Below, piece by piece: positions 42,062-51,480 of a stretch of 64,000 nucleotides of DNA. Each line of letters begins with the position of its first letter. Positions within the stretch are counted from its first letter, which is position 1. Below the pieces are notes generated by a model, which saw nothing but the letters and a program-made list of their open reading frames with translations, was not told where the DNA came from and made no database searches. The DNA is taken from positions 1-64,000 of the forward strand of contig JAEWQJ010000038.1 in NCBI GenBank assembly GCA_023399215.1, written 5' to 3'. Both the position numbers and the translations under genes were made by a program. This DNA is from Methanobacteriota archaeon. Its GTDB lineage: Archaea; Halobacteriota; Methanosarcinia; Methanosarcinales; Methanosarcinaceae.

Positions 42062-42253
42062 TCAGTAAAATATAATTTTCGAAAATCCCGGGGATAGTTC
42101 TTCACCAAGGAATCTTTCCACTTCTTTTTTCAGGTTTTCAATAGCTTCATCAATAGTGATTCCCTTGCAAATTATATCAGCTTCAGGGCAAATTGAGATA
42201 TAGAAACCATTTTCCTGACGGATAGTTGCAGAAAAAGGAAAAAAGATTGTCAT
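42062..42253 (-). CDS. HicB-family protein without HicA partner
   Basis: 63 residues in the HicB (UPF0150) fold: a strand pair containing NGFYISICPEADIICKG, then helix TIDEAIENLKKEVERFL. HicB normally neutralises the HicA RNase toxin. No HicA-like frame is seen on either side, and there is no fused DNA-binding domain. It may be an orphan antitoxin or serve another binding role. Divergent from the ArsB-type transporter. ATG supported only by position. Confidence 0.75.
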   Translation of the reverse strand: MTIFFPFSATIRQENGFYISICPEADIICKGITIDEAIENLKKEVERFLGEELSPGFSKIIFY

Positions 42254-42377
42254 ATTTTAAAAGTCTATCAATTTACATTTAAACATTTTGTGCTTTTTAT
42301 GTCCTTGAAAACCGCCTTTTTGAAGAAAATCTCCCCATGAGCGCAGGAGTTTTATACTTAAGCTGGGATCACATCCT

Positions 42378-42386
42378 AAATATATA
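42378..42386 (+). promoter_or_regulatory. TATA box of the ArsB-type transporter
   Basis: aaatatata is centred 25 bp before the ATG at 42407, predicting transcription start at the initiation codon (leaderless). No ribosome site precedes either possible start. Confidence 0.5.
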
Positions 42387-42406
42387 GTGTCAAGTTCGTG
42401 TATCCT

Positions 42407-43669
42407 ATGCCAGCAGAGTTTATACTGTCTTCTCCTGTACCTTTACCTGACCTTTCCGTGATTATTCTTATGGGTGTCTTTGTACTTACCGCTCTCAGGC
42501 AGGTAGGATCTTTAAGGCTGCAGATCTGGCAAATCATGACCTTTGGAGCGATACTTGTACTGTTACTCGGGGAGATTTCGCCTCAAGAAGCTCTTGAAGC
42601 GATTAATATGGATGTGCTCATCTTCCTTTTCGGGGCTTTTTGCGTAGGGGAAGCACTTAACATGAGTGGGTATCTTGCCTGTCTCGGAAACCGGATAGTT
42701 TCCAGGGCAAAGAATACGGATCAACTTGTTTTACTTGTACTGTTTTCTACAGGGATTCTTTCCGCAATTCTCATGAATGATACTCTGGCTATCATGGGTA
42801 CTCCACTTGTTCTGGAGTTTTCCAGAAAGTACAATATATCTCCCAAACTCATGCTCTTTTCCCTGGCATTTGGGGTAACTACAGGAAGCGTTATGAGCCC
42901 TATTGGAAACCCGCAGAATCTCCTCATAGCAATTGGTGGAAACCTGGATTCCCCGTTTGTAACATTTTTGTGTTCACTCGCTCTACCAACCCTTATATGT
43001 CTTTTAATTGCTTACGCAGTGCTAAAACTCTTTTTCCGGGAAGAATTTGGAAAATCAACCCTTACTCAATCCGAAGAAGTTATTACTGACCCTGAGCTTG
43101 CCAGTGCTTCAAAAATTGCTCTTTCAATTTTGTTGGTTCTTATAGCCTGTAAGATTTTCCTGGTGGAATTTTCCCCTGCCTGGGACTTTGATTTGAGCTG
43201 GATTGCACTTATCTCCGCGTCGCCTGTCCTGCTCAATAGAAAACGCGTTGAGATCCTGAAAAATATTGACTGGTCAACCCTGGTGTTCTTCGTTTCAATG
43301 TTTGTACTAATGAAAAGCGTATGGATTTCCGGAACATGCCAGGAATTGCTTGCCAGGATGTCTCCTCAGATAGGCTCGGTGTCAATGATCCTCGCACTCA
43401 GCATTGGGCTCAGTCAACTGATTTCTAACGTTCCCTTTGTTGCGCTCTATCTCCCTGCCATGGGCAGTACAGTTTCTCAAGAGCAGCTGATGGCGCTTGC
43501 TGCAGGAAGTACAATTGCAGGAAACCTATTGATCCTAGGAGCTGCAAGCAACGTTATAATTATCCAAAACGCGGAAAAAGAAGGAAATACCCTTTCATTT
43601 GCTGAATTCTCCAAAATTGGAGTTTTAATTACTATTTTGGATGCTATTACTTACTTAATCTTTATCTAA
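42407..43669 (+). CDS. ArsB/NhaD/SLC13-type ion transporter
   Basis: 420 residues from the ATG predicted to be leaderless (a GTG three codons earlier is an alternative). About 11-12 membrane helices in two repeats. Family features are the mid-membrane hairpin motifs MNDTLAIMGTPLVLEF and SPIGNPQNLLIAIGG in the first half and SNVPFVALYLPAMG and AAGSTIAGNLLILGAASNVII in the second. These resemble ion-transporter superfamily members such as arsenite (ArsB), Na+/H+ (NhaD) and dicarboxylate (SLC13) carriers. The substrate cannot be named; no ars gene adjoins it. Confidence 0.85.
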   Translation: MPAEFILSSPVPLPDLSVIILMGVFVLTALRQVGSLRLQIWQIMTFGAILVLLLGEISPQEALEAINMDVLIFLFGAFCVGEALNMSGYLACLGNRIVSRAKNTDQLVLLVLFSTGILSAILMNDTLAIMGTPLVLEFSRKYNISPKLMLFSLAFGVTTGSVMSPIGNPQNLLIAIGGNLDSPFVTFLCSLALPTLICLLIAYAVLKLFFREEFGKSTLTQSEEVITDPELASASKIALSILLVLIACKIFLVEFSPAWDFDLSWIALISASPVLLNRKRVEILKNIDWSTLVFFVSMFVLMKSVWISGTCQELLARMSPQIGSVSMILALSIGLSQLISNVPFVALYLPAMGSTVSQEQLMALAAGSTIAGNLLILGAASNVIIIQNAEKEGNTLSFAEFSKIGVLITILDAITYLIFI

Positions 43670-44000
43670 CTTAAAAACCCATAGAGTTCTTAGAATAAAT
43701 TTTAGAAAATGTACCCAAAAAAAGCCCGGATGAATGCGCTGCCGAGTTTGAGGACGAAATTGAAGCCAGAAAATGTATGGATTCCGAAAATAACCGGAAG
43801 AAAAGTGTTTTTTCAAACCCTTCCAAAACAGTACAGGCCTTTGAGAGCGTATAAACTCAAAAAAGTACAGGCCTTTGAGAGCATATAAACTCAAAAAAGT
43901 ACGGGATGCGAAAGGATCGGATATTTCTTATTCGCGTCTCCGTTTTTCTCTTTTGTTTTTCTGTTACGTATTTTACTTCAGAATGTTTACTTTGGGATGT
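43670..44000. repeat. Intergenic with 34-bp tandem repeat
   Basis: Units gtacaggcctttgagagc... start at 43831 and 43865 with a partial third at 43899. They lie between the transporter gene and the convergent GTPase gene. No ORF of its own is supported. Confidence 0.8.
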
Positions 44001-45095
44001 TTACTTCTGAATGATAATTGTAAGAATATCCTCATCCTGCATTCTATGGTCAATGCCTACTCTCTGCCCCGGGTGTTTTGCAGAGGTACCCCAGACATGG
44101 GCATAGCGGAACTTCCTGCGGAAATCCCTGTGCAGTCGATCGCAAATCTGGCCTATATTTGTCCCACTCATAACTATCAGGGGCTCTTCCATGTCTGCAG
44201 GCTGGCCCTGTGGTTTTAAGTAGACCCGAATGAAACCCAACCTGTCGTAAATAGAGTCTTTGAGAGTCTCGATATTTATGCCTTCATGAGCTGAAATAAA
44301 GATCGCGTTAGGGTATAGCTTTCTGCATTCTTCGATCAACTGAGGATAGGCAAGGTCAACCTTGTTAACAGCTATTAGAGACCTGACATAGCTACGGTTG
44401 TTCAGGACAACGTCAATAAGCTGGTCAACTGTTATGTTATCTCTTATAAGTACACTTGCGTTGTGTATCTTATACTCATCCAGCACAGCCTTGATAGTTT
44501 CCTCATCCAGGTCAAGGTCAATGGTTGAGTTGATCTCTATCCCGCCCCTTTCTTTTTTCTTGATTACTACATCAGGGGGCTCCTGGTCTATGCGAATTCC
44601 GGCCTGGTAAAGTTCATCCATAAGTACGTCGTAATGCTTTGGCTGGAAGACATCAAGCAAAAATATAACCATATCAGAATTCCTGATAACTGATATGACT
44701 TCCCTTCCACGCCCACGTCCTGAAGAAGCGCCTTTTACAAGCCCTGGGACATCAAGGAACTGAATTGTTGCCCCTTTATGTTCCAGCACTCCTGGCACAA
44801 CTGTAAGAGTAGTAAACTCATATGCACCCACTGCAGAATTGGCACCCGTGATTTTGTTCAGAAGCGTAGATTTCCCTACTGATGGAAAACCTACAAGGGT
44901 TACGGTTCCATCTCCTGATTTTCTGACCGAGTACCCTTCCCCTCCTCCTCTTGCCGAGGCTTTTTTCTCGACCTCATCTCGCAGGCGAGCGATTTTGGCT
45001 TTAAGACGGCCTATGTGATGGGAAGTTGCTTTATTGTACTGGGTCTTTCGAATTTCGTCTTCGATTTCCTGTATTTGCTCCTGTATGCTGCTCAT
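44001..45095 (-). CDS. DRG-family (Obg-like) GTPase
   Basis: 364 residues. An N-terminal coiled helix (~1-50) precedes the G domain: G1 VGFPSVGKSTLLN, G2/switch region with TTLTVVPG, G3 DVPGLVKGAS, G4 NKVD, G5 SAHEG. A C-terminal TGS domain (RVYLKPQGQPADMEEP to DRLHRDFRRKFRYAHVWG) ends the protein. Developmentally regulated GTP-binding proteins are universal in archaea and eukaryotes and associate with translating ribosomes. Monocistronic, with the TGS domain intact. Confidence 0.94.
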   Translation of the reverse strand: MSSIQEQIQEIEDEIRKTQYNKATSHHIGRLKAKIARLRDEVEKKASARGGGEGYSVRKSGDGTVTLVGFPSVGKSTLLNKITGANSAVGAYEFTTLTVVPGVLEHKGATIQFLDVPGLVKGASSGRGRGREVISVIRNSDMVIFLLDVFQPKHYDVLMDELYQAGIRIDQEPPDVVIKKKERGGIEINSTIDLDLDEETIKAVLDEYKIHNASVLIRDNITVDQLIDVVLNNRSYVRSLIAVNKVDLAYPQLIEECRKLYPNAIFISAHEGINIETLKDSIYDRLGFIRVYLKPQGQPADMEEPLIVMSGTNIGQICDRLHRDFRRKFRYAHVWGTSAKHPGQRVGIDHRMQDEDILTIIIQK

Positions 45096-45510
45096 CTGGA
45101 ACCTGCCGATTTAGGGACTAAAGAAATGATTTTCATATTAATTAGAAAAAGAAACCGTGTCCAAGCGGTCTCCACAAACCCTTTTTGATCCAAAAGAGAT
45201 CCGTATCTGGATATTTTATCCTGAATAGTTGAATGCAATATATATACCTATGGAATGGTTTTATTTAGTGGTTCTGAATAATAGGGCTACTCAGAACATT
45301 TATATTTCATAATAATTATAATAATACTTAAAGCTTATTGAAAACTACTCCCAAGCCTATTGAAAATTACTTCCGGCGAAAGTTTATTCGCCAGAAGCCT
45401 GTTCAAGAGCCTGTCCGTTATTCAAGAAAGTAACTGTCTCAAAGAAACTACATCTCTTATTCAAAAGGACTGTCTCAAAGGGACAATCTTCTCCTATCCA
45501 TTAAGAATTT
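45096..45510. other. Intergenic with degenerate short duplications
   Basis: A 22-bp imperfect duplication (agcttattgaaaactactccca / agcctattgaaaattacttcc) begins at about 45332 and 45354. A second (attcaa..ctgtctcaaag) lies near 45420-45480. TATA-like atatatac at about 45239-45246 on the left may serve the DRG gene. No gene seen. Confidence 0.5.
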
Positions 45511-47439
45511 TCATTCAAAGAAGATTATTTCTCCTGTTCTCTCATACACATGCAGCCCGTCGGGAAGCTTTGAAGCGAATTCTGTAGAATTGAGAATTTC
45601 CAGAAATCTGCGGACTTCGGGGGTTTCCAGAATTTCCTTCTTTATAAGGAAATCATATTCTTCTTCTGCGAATTTTACAAATTGAAGACCGCTCTTATCG
45701 GTACAGTTCCGAATTCCCACACCTACCTCAGCCTTTCCTGAGTCAACTGCCTCACATACAGCTACCTCCGATTTTGCTCCGGATGCATAACCAGGAATCG
45801 AATCTGTAAACTCCTTTTTACTAATTCCCTTTCCAGCTACGAATTCTGCAATTTTCAGGTCTAATAGAGCTCTTATGCCTGAACCTCTGTTCCGGTTAAT
45901 CAGGTGTTTTCCCGGGAGATCAGAGAGCCCAGAGACCTGGCTATCCTGCCTGACAAGAAGCCCTACTTCCCGCCTGTACCCTTTGACAAGAGCAATGCCT
46001 GAAAGTTCCATATTCTCGATTGTAGGGACGTTATACAGAATCCCATCCTGCCCTCTGGGATCTCGTGACGGCATATTCACGCCTGCAATATCTGCTGTAT
46101 TTGCGGCAATTGCGCTGAAACCTCCACTTGAACTTGTGTAAAGAGTCCTGAAACGAAGTCCACAAAGATCTTCAAGCAGGTCAAAGCCAGGACAGAAACC
46201 GCCTGCTATCAAGATGTCAGGTTTTTCAACCTTCCCGAAAAGAGTCACTTCTACAGGAGTTCCCGCTTCAATAAACTCTGTACTGGATGGAATTTCAATA
46301 AAGCCATCTGCCCCGGAAAGAGATGTTATGGCGCCTGAGCCTTTGTCTGCAGGATAAACCCTTCCCCGGATCAGGCCCACTGGGAGAAATTGCTGTCTTC
46401 CTTCGGAACGGAAAACTGTGCCCATAATTCCGTTTTCCGTTTTTTTAAGCACTTTATCTTCTCCAAGGGCTTTTCTAAGAAGAGGAGCTACGAATTCGTT
46501 AAAAATCATTAATGCAGATGTAGGATTTCCGGGCAACCCTATTATGGGGACACCTTGTATTATTCCAATGACCACAGGTTTTCCAGGTTTTATACTTATG
46601 CCGTGGGCAAGGGTTTCTCCGATTTCATCTATGAGCCTGTACATCACGTCCCCTGACCCCGCTGACGTGCTGCCAGAAGTCAAAATCAGGTCACACTCCG
46701 AAACCGCAGTTTCAAGTGCCTCTTTCATGGCTGCCTCGTTATCTTCTACAATCCCGTAAAGAAGAGGAAAAGCTCCACATTCATTTATACCGGCATATAA
46801 AGTGTAAGAGTTTGCATCGTATATCTTTCCTGGAGTAAGTTTTTCTCCGGGATGCACAAGCTCGTCTCCTGTTGAGATTATCCCGACCCGTAGTTTAAGG
46901 ACAGGCACATCCTTTTTCCCAACCGAAGCTAGTACTCCGATTTCCCTGACCCCGAGCTTTAGTCCTGCCCTGAGCACACGCTCTCCCTTCCGGATGTCCG
47001 AGCCGGCTTTCATGATATTTTCTCCCACATTTACAGGACTGTAAATCGATACGGTTCTGTCTCCTTCAGAACTATATTCAACCATGACCACAGCGTTAGC
47101 TCCTTCAGGGATCGGAGCTCCGGTAGATATTTCCACGGCTTCCCCCGTTGAAACATTGAATTTTACATCCGAGCCGGCCTGGATGTTTCCTATGAGTTTG
47201 AGTTCTACAGACTCGGTTCCACTACATGCATACGTATCCTCTGCCCTGACTGCATAACCATCCATTATAGCTCTTGGGAAAGGAGGGACATTAATTTCGG
47301 TAACAATATCCTCTGCAAGGATTTTACCGTAAGCGTTTTCAAGGGACAAGTGTTCCTGCCTGGGAAAAACTTGTAGGCTGTTTATTATTTCCCGTGCCTT
47401 CTCTACAGAGATAAGTTCCCGAAATTCTTTGCGTTTCAT
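45511..47439 (-). CDS. moeA: MoeA molybdopterin molybdenumtransferase fused to a periplasmic-binding-protein-like domain
   Basis: 642 residues. The N-terminal ~400 residues are MoeA: PPFPRAIMDGYAVRAED, IISTGDELV, TSGSTSAGSGD (usually TSGGVSVG), HGISIKPGKPVV and GLPGNPTSAL. Residues ~405-642 form a type-2 binding-protein-like domain (IAGGFCPGFDLLEDL, SSSGGFSAIAANTADIAG, RNRGSGIRALLDL), common as a MoeA tail in archaea. MoeA inserts molybdate or tungstate into adenylylated molybdopterin, needed for formylmethanofuran dehydrogenase and formate dehydrogenase. The tail may sense or present the oxyanion or cofactor. A weak ribosome site (ggg) precedes the ATG. Confidence 0.94.
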   Translation of the reverse strand: MKRKEFRELISVEKAREIINSLQVFPRQEHLSLENAYGKILAEDIVTEINVPPFPRAIMDGYAVRAEDTYACSGTESVELKLIGNIQAGSDVKFNVSTGEAVEISTGAPIPEGANAVVMVEYSSEGDRTVSIYSPVNVGENIMKAGSDIRKGERVLRAGLKLGVREIGVLASVGKKDVPVLKLRVGIISTGDELVHPGEKLTPGKIYDANSYTLYAGINECGAFPLLYGIVEDNEAAMKEALETAVSECDLILTSGSTSAGSGDVMYRLIDEIGETLAHGISIKPGKPVVIGIIQGVPIIGLPGNPTSALMIFNEFVAPLLRKALGEDKVLKKTENGIMGTVFRSEGRQQFLPVGLIRGRVYPADKGSGAITSLSGADGFIEIPSSTEFIEAGTPVEVTLFGKVEKPDILIAGGFCPGFDLLEDLCGLRFRTLYTSSSGGFSAIAANTADIAGVNMPSRDPRGQDGILYNVPTIENMELSGIALVKGYRREVGLLVRQDSQVSGLSDLPGKHLINRNRGSGIRALLDLKIAEFVAGKGISKKEFTDSIPGYASGAKSEVAVCEAVDSGKAEVGVGIRNCTDKSGLQFVKFAEEEYDFLIKKEILETPEVRRFLEILNSTEFASKLPDGLHVYERTGEIIFFE

Positions 47440-47876
47440 AGAAATTCAACCCTAATTTACAGGTCTTCAGATAAGTGTTCTAGTTTAATAGCATTTCCGG
47501 GCATGTTTTATACTGTTTATCCCGCCCGACGTTTTATACTTACTATTCATCCTCGAAAAATCTTAAAGGCGAGTTAGTTAAGAGCTGCTCAAATAGAAGT
47601 TTAAAAAGAAACTCAAAATTAGTCCAGGTAGCAGATTAAATAAAAATTCAAAATTAGTCCAAATAGAAGCTTAATTAGAAAGTCAAAGGATTTAGAATAT
47701 AAGTTTAAAACACGAACAGAAACTTCAAAAGGGACTTAAGAACAGCTTAAGTAGGAACTTAAAAAGAGGCTCAGACAAAAGCTGCTTCAGAAAATTATCT
47801 AAAAAAATCGTAGCGGGAAAAGGCCCGCATGATTTTATTGCCCTTTTTGTTTATTTCATTTTTCAGGGCTGCCCTT
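47440..47876. other. Intergenic with degenerate ~35-bp repeats
   Basis: tcaaaattagtcca-containing units occur at 47613 and 47648 within an AT-rich stretch (about 47578-47690) of similar phrases (aaatagaagtttaa). No gene or strong hairpin found. Confidence 0.5.
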
Positions 47877-48755
47877 TTATTTATAAATTGGTGCACCCGT
47901 ACTCTGGGTTATTTTCTCAAAAGCTTCAGCCATCTTCAGTGTCATGGGCCCAGGTTTGCCTGTACCTATAACTCTACCGTCAAGTCTGGTTATAGGAGCA
48001 GCTTCAGCTGCAGTGCCTGTGACAAAAACTTCATCGGCTGTATAAAGGTCAAATAGACCGAGATTTGTTTCGATAACTTTGTATCCCATCTCATCCAGAA
48101 GTTCGATGGCTGTAGCTCTGGTAATCCCTTTTAAGTTGTTGATCGTAAAGGGAGTAAAAACCTTGTTATTTTTGATTATGAAGATATTATCTCCTGAACC
48201 CTCACAGACAAAACCATTATGATCCAGGAAGATAGCTTCATCTCCTCCTTTCTCGTTGGCTTCAATCTTTGCCAGGATATTGTTCAGGTAGTTCAAGGAC
48301 TTGATATTAGGGGATATGGAATCAGGTGCATTTCTTCGGACACAGACACTGACGGCTTTGAGCCCGACTTCATACAGGTCACCATACATGGCTCCCCAAC
48401 CCTGAGCTATGACAACCACGCAGGGTTTCTCACAACTGCGAGGATCAAGCCCGAGATCTCCAGCTCCCCTCGAAACAACGGGACGGATGTAAGCATCTTT
48501 AAGGTTATTTTTCCTGAGGGTTTCAAGTATTGCTTCACTCATTTCTTCCTTTGTAAGGGGAATATCCATTGCAATTGCCTTTGCCGAGTCATAAAGCCTG
48601 TCAACATGCTCTTTTAACTTAAAGACGCGGCCGTTGTATGCCCTTATACCTTCAAAAACACCGTCGCCGTAGAGGAAACCATGGTCGTAGACCGAAACTT
48701 TGGCTTCGGATTTGGGAACAAACTTCCCATCCAAGTAGATCAATAACTCACTCAT
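47877..48755 (-). CDS. ilvE: Branched-chain amino acid aminotransferase
   Basis: 292 residues, fold-type IV PLP aminotransferase. DHGFLYGDGVFEGIRAY is the N-terminal signature; IKSLNYLNNILAKIEA holds the PLP-binding Lys near 155; the phosphate-binding turn is GSGDNIFII and the C-terminal motif VFVTGTAAEAAPI. It interconverts branched-chain amino acids and 2-oxo acids in the last step of Val/Leu/Ile synthesis. The start has an in-family sequence (MSELLIYLDGKFVPKSEAKV). Monocistronic. Confidence 0.95.
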   Translation of the reverse strand: MSELLIYLDGKFVPKSEAKVSVYDHGFLYGDGVFEGIRAYNGRVFKLKEHVDRLYDSAKAIAMDIPLTKEEMSEAILETLRKNNLKDAYIRPVVSRGAGDLGLDPRSCEKPCVVVIAQGWGAMYGDLYEVGLKAVSVCVRRNAPDSISPNIKSLNYLNNILAKIEANEKGGDEAIFLDHNGFVCEGSGDNIFIIKNNKVFTPFTINNLKGITRATAIELLDEMGYKVIETNLGLFDLYTADEVFVTGTAAEAAPITRLDGRVIGTGKPGPMTLKMAEAFEKITQSTGAPIYK

Positions 48756-49107
48756 TTGCGAACAATCCTCTGCAATCTTACTACTTTATAGAGTTTATTT
48801 ATTTTCTTGATAATGTCAATCAAATATGATTGTAATATGCAAACCCTATAAACCATTTACTTTATTTCACTCATTGACAGTATGTAAGCTATGCGCGGGG
48901 TTTTAAAAATTCAAAGCCTCAGGGAAGTTTCCATACTGGCAAATTCCTAAGTAAAATGCCGAATAAGTCAGTATATATTAAATATATATTACAATTCCGA
49001 TTCTATATAAATATTTTAAGATATTTACAGCCCCAATTAATGTATCCATACAAAAAGCTTTTATGTTAAAACGGTTATTTCGTATTCCGTACTAAGAAAA
49101 GCAAACA
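48756..49107. other. Intergenic region between ilvE and tRNA-Arg
   Basis: AT-rich. Tracts such as aaatatatatta (about 48977-48990) and ttctatataaatattttaag (about 49001-49020) are TATA-like, the latter possibly for the tRNA. No protein gene seen. Confidence 0.4.
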
Positions 49108-49182
49108 GGGCTCGTGGCTTAGCCAGGATATAGCGCTGGGCTTCTAACCCAGACGTCGGGGGTTCAAATCCCTTCGAGCCCG
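49108..49182 (+). tRNA. tRNA-Arg (anticodon UCU)
   Basis: A 75-nt cloverleaf. The acceptor stem is GGGCTCG/CGAGCCC with discriminator G, the anticodon stem CTGGG/CCCAG with loop CTTCTAA (anticodon TCT, reading AGA), and a T-arm with loop TTCAAAT. No CCA is encoded and no intron is seen. Confidence 0.95.
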
Positions 49183-49560
49183 CTTAATTATTTATCTTCT
49201 CTAACTAGCCTTAAAAACTGTTTTTAGACTTTCTACTTACTTCAAATCGACATGCGCAAACTATTTTCACTCTCATTCTTTCTGACATGTTTACCCTTTT
49301 TCTGTATAGGTTTATATTTTCTACCTGCCCATCTTGTTTTTTGACCATTTCTGTAGAGTTTTTATACTTTCGACCTGCCCTCTCTGTTTTTAGGCCTTCT
49401 TTGCAGTAAGGAGTCTTAATACAAGCTACAGTTTTACCGGGATACGCGCAACTCCTGGTTTAGGAATTTCATATCAAAATTGTAGGAGACATAGATAGAG
49501 TAATGCACCAAAAATTCTGTAAAATCGGAAACTCAAAAAGCCACTAAACAGAATCTGACT
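49183..49560. other. Intergenic with a degenerate 49-bp duplication
   Basis: Similar phrases start at 49302 and 49351 (ctgta..tttata.tttc.acctgccc..tctgttttt). Pyrimidine-rich on the plus strand. No gene or RNA recognised apart from the adjacent tRNA. Confidence 0.45.
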
Positions 49561-50169
49561 TCATAATAGCAGGTACACCAGTCCCAGTGCGAGAAACATT
49601 ACTCCTGACATTACTGCTGTAATCAGCCCGATCTGCCTGATACTTTCCACTTTAGCTGCGAGACCCAGCGGCACCAGCAATATGAGATAAAACGAGGTTC
49701 CAACAAAAAATCCTCCAAATAGCAATATGCTGCCTGCAATACTGGCATAAGACAGAGCTGCGGACATCGCCAGAAGGAATGGAGGACACACATTGATTCC
49801 TGTCAGGAAGCCAAAGAAAGTAGGATAATTCACGTATTTTTTACTCAGCTTGCACAACCCGAAGTGAGGCCATTTTTTTACCACCACGAAGGCTAGCATC
49901 AGGACGGATAGAAGAATCATAGCAATCCCAATAGCTCTGTTGAGCCGTGGACCGTCTATCTGCTTGCCGAGAATTCCCAGGATCAGGCCAAAAAACAGGT
50001 AGGCAATTAGCCTACCCATTGCAATCTCACCGATGGCCAGTATATTCTGCCGCAACTTTCGATCTTCCGATAGGACAAAAGGCACATATACAGGAGCGCA
50101 GGTGACCAAACAGAAAATACCCGTGGACAAACCTAGCAGCATGCCCTGGGAAATAGACTCTATAATCAT
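49561..50169 (-). CDS. DsbD/UreH-like (TauE/SafE-annotated) six-helix membrane protein
   Basis: 202 residues with about six membrane helices. Conserved Cys residues in GIFCLVTCAPVYVPF (helix 1) and INVCPPFL (helix 4) in pseudo-symmetric positions identify the DsbD_2 family of thiol-redox or metal-related membrane proteins. Such proteins pass electrons across the membrane or assist metalloprotein assembly. It is the last gene of a unit with a polyferredoxin and a small membrane ORF; gtggcgg just before the ATG is a good ribosome site. Comparable neighbours occur in bacterial cytochrome oxidase assembly loci. Confidence 0.8.
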   Translation of the reverse strand: MIIESISQGMLLGLSTGIFCLVTCAPVYVPFVLSEDRKLRQNILAIGEIAMGRLIAYLFFGLILGILGKQIDGPRLNRAIGIAMILLSVLMLAFVVVKKWPHFGLCKLSKKYVNYPTFFGFLTGINVCPPFLLAMSAALSYASIAGSILLFGGFFVGTSFYLILLVPLGLAAKVESIRQIGLITAVMSGVMFLALGLVYLLL

Positions 50170-50179
50170 CCGCCACCGC

Positions 50180-50290
50180 TCATGACTTTGCTAACAAAGA
50201 AAAGCCAATAATCACAATGAGAATCATGTACAGATACATTATCCCTATCCTGATACTTTTTTTGTCAATAGCCATTTCAGAAACTTCCAT
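50180..50290 (-). CDS. 36-residue single-helix membrane protein in a redox operon
   Basis: Encodes a polar start (MEVSEMAIDKKSIRIG) and one membrane helix (IMYLYMILIVIIGFSLL) with KS at the end. It fits exactly between the polyferredoxin stop (29 bp gap) and the DsbD/UreH-like start (10 bp gap) on the same strand. Size and context recall small subunits such as CcoS or CcoQ in oxidase assembly operons, but no sequence match is claimed. The ribosome site is weak. Confidence 0.5.
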   Translation of the reverse strand: MEVSEMAIDKKSIRIGIMYLYMILIVIIGFSLLAKS

Positions 50291-50319
50291 TATTGCCAGT
50301 CAACAAGTAAATGCAATTA

Positions 50320-51480
50320 TCAGAAACTGCCGATTTCACCAGTCATCAGGTAGTGTACAATCATCCATATGAAGCCTGACGCAATGAGCAGGTTAAAGAT
50401 AATTGCCAGCGGAATAAAAAATAATCTGATGTTCTGGTCGGTAAACATCAGCTTGTAATCGATTGCACCTGCAGGACATTTGTCCATACATTTTCCGCAC
50501 TTGGCGCACTCGATTGTCGTTTTTCCCTTCGCAAGAGATTCTTTGGTGATTGCGAACAGCTCACAACTTCTCACGCACAAGCCACAGTTCTTGCAGAGGT
50601 TTGTGTCGATTTTTACCTTAAAAGGATTGATAACCCCAATTAAAGTATTGGCAGGCATAAGTGGACATATAAAGCTACAGAATAACCTTTTCTTTGTGAG
50701 CAGCGGACCTATCACCAGGAAGATCAGCCCACCAGTCACGAATATCAGCGCTGTGATCCACTGGAAAGTCGTCGTCACGGCAGGTGGATCATAGATGATC
50801 CGGAGCGGGCATATATAAGCGCAGAAGAGAGGTATCAGAAATACAGCGCTGACCAGGATCAGGAACAACATAAATGCGTAAGGAAACAACTTTGCCCATT
50901 TTGGGGGGTTTTCAAGAGGTATAATAGGTTTCTTTAATAGAGAAGCGAAAAACTGGTCCATCCATCCGAAGAAACATATCCAACCACACCAACCTCTTCC
51001 CAGGATAAGTACAAGACCGAGCCACATAAAGAGAACGGCAAATAGCGATGTGACTGGGGATGGGAAGACCATTTTTCCCTCGGTAAAGTATGGTACCGCT
51101 ACGAATGGGATGGTAATAGGACAGATGGGAACGCTATTACTGTTCAAGGCTTGATTGGTCAGCAAAATGCTACCCCTGTGCACCTCATGTTCCAGACTAA
51201 GCGCGATGGTAAAAATTAAACCATCCATTCCAATAAAAGTTACCATGCGGAGAAGGTTAACTCTGCCAGTCCACAGGATGAAAAAAGTCATTGCTGTACC
51301 TATTATGACAATAAACGCGGTGATTGCCAGGCGAGCTGAAGAAGAATCTCCCCGTCCTACAAGAAAAAATAAGATTAAACCAGTGATAACTGCCGCGGTA
51401 AAACTGACCACAAAAGAATACTTTAAACTGTCTGTACCGCATCGAGCTCCTTTACTCTCGATTTTGTTTAACTGAAACAC
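50320..51480 (-). CDS. NapH/CcoG-like membrane polyferredoxin
   Basis: 386 residues with several membrane helices and two cytoplasmic 4Fe-4S motifs (CKNCGLCVRSC and CAKCGKCMDKC). NapH-type Cys pairs lie in membrane segments: GRGWCGWICFFGW (second Cys followed by Phe instead of the usual Pro) and LFCSFICPLMP. These proteins move electrons between the quinone/methanophenazine pool or ferredoxin and membrane partners. It leads a three-gene unit with a small membrane ORF and a DsbD/UreH-like protein. A role in reducing thiols or metal centres of exported proteins is my inference. Confidence 0.88.
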   Translation of the reverse strand: MFQLNKIESKGARCGTDSLKYSFVVSFTAAVITGLILFFLVGRGDSSSARLAITAFIVIIGTAMTFFILWTGRVNLLRMVTFIGMDGLIFTIALSLEHEVHRGSILLTNQALNSNSVPICPITIPFVAVPYFTEGKMVFPSPVTSLFAVLFMWLGLVLILGRGWCGWICFFGWMDQFFASLLKKPIIPLENPPKWAKLFPYAFMLFLILVSAVFLIPLFCAYICPLRIIYDPPAVTTTFQWITALIFVTGGLIFLVIGPLLTKKRLFCSFICPLMPANTLIGVINPFKVKIDTNLCKNCGLCVRSCELFAITKESLAKGKTTIECAKCGKCMDKCPAGAIDYKLMFTDQNIRLFFIPLAIIFNLLIASGFIWMIVHYLMTGEIGSF

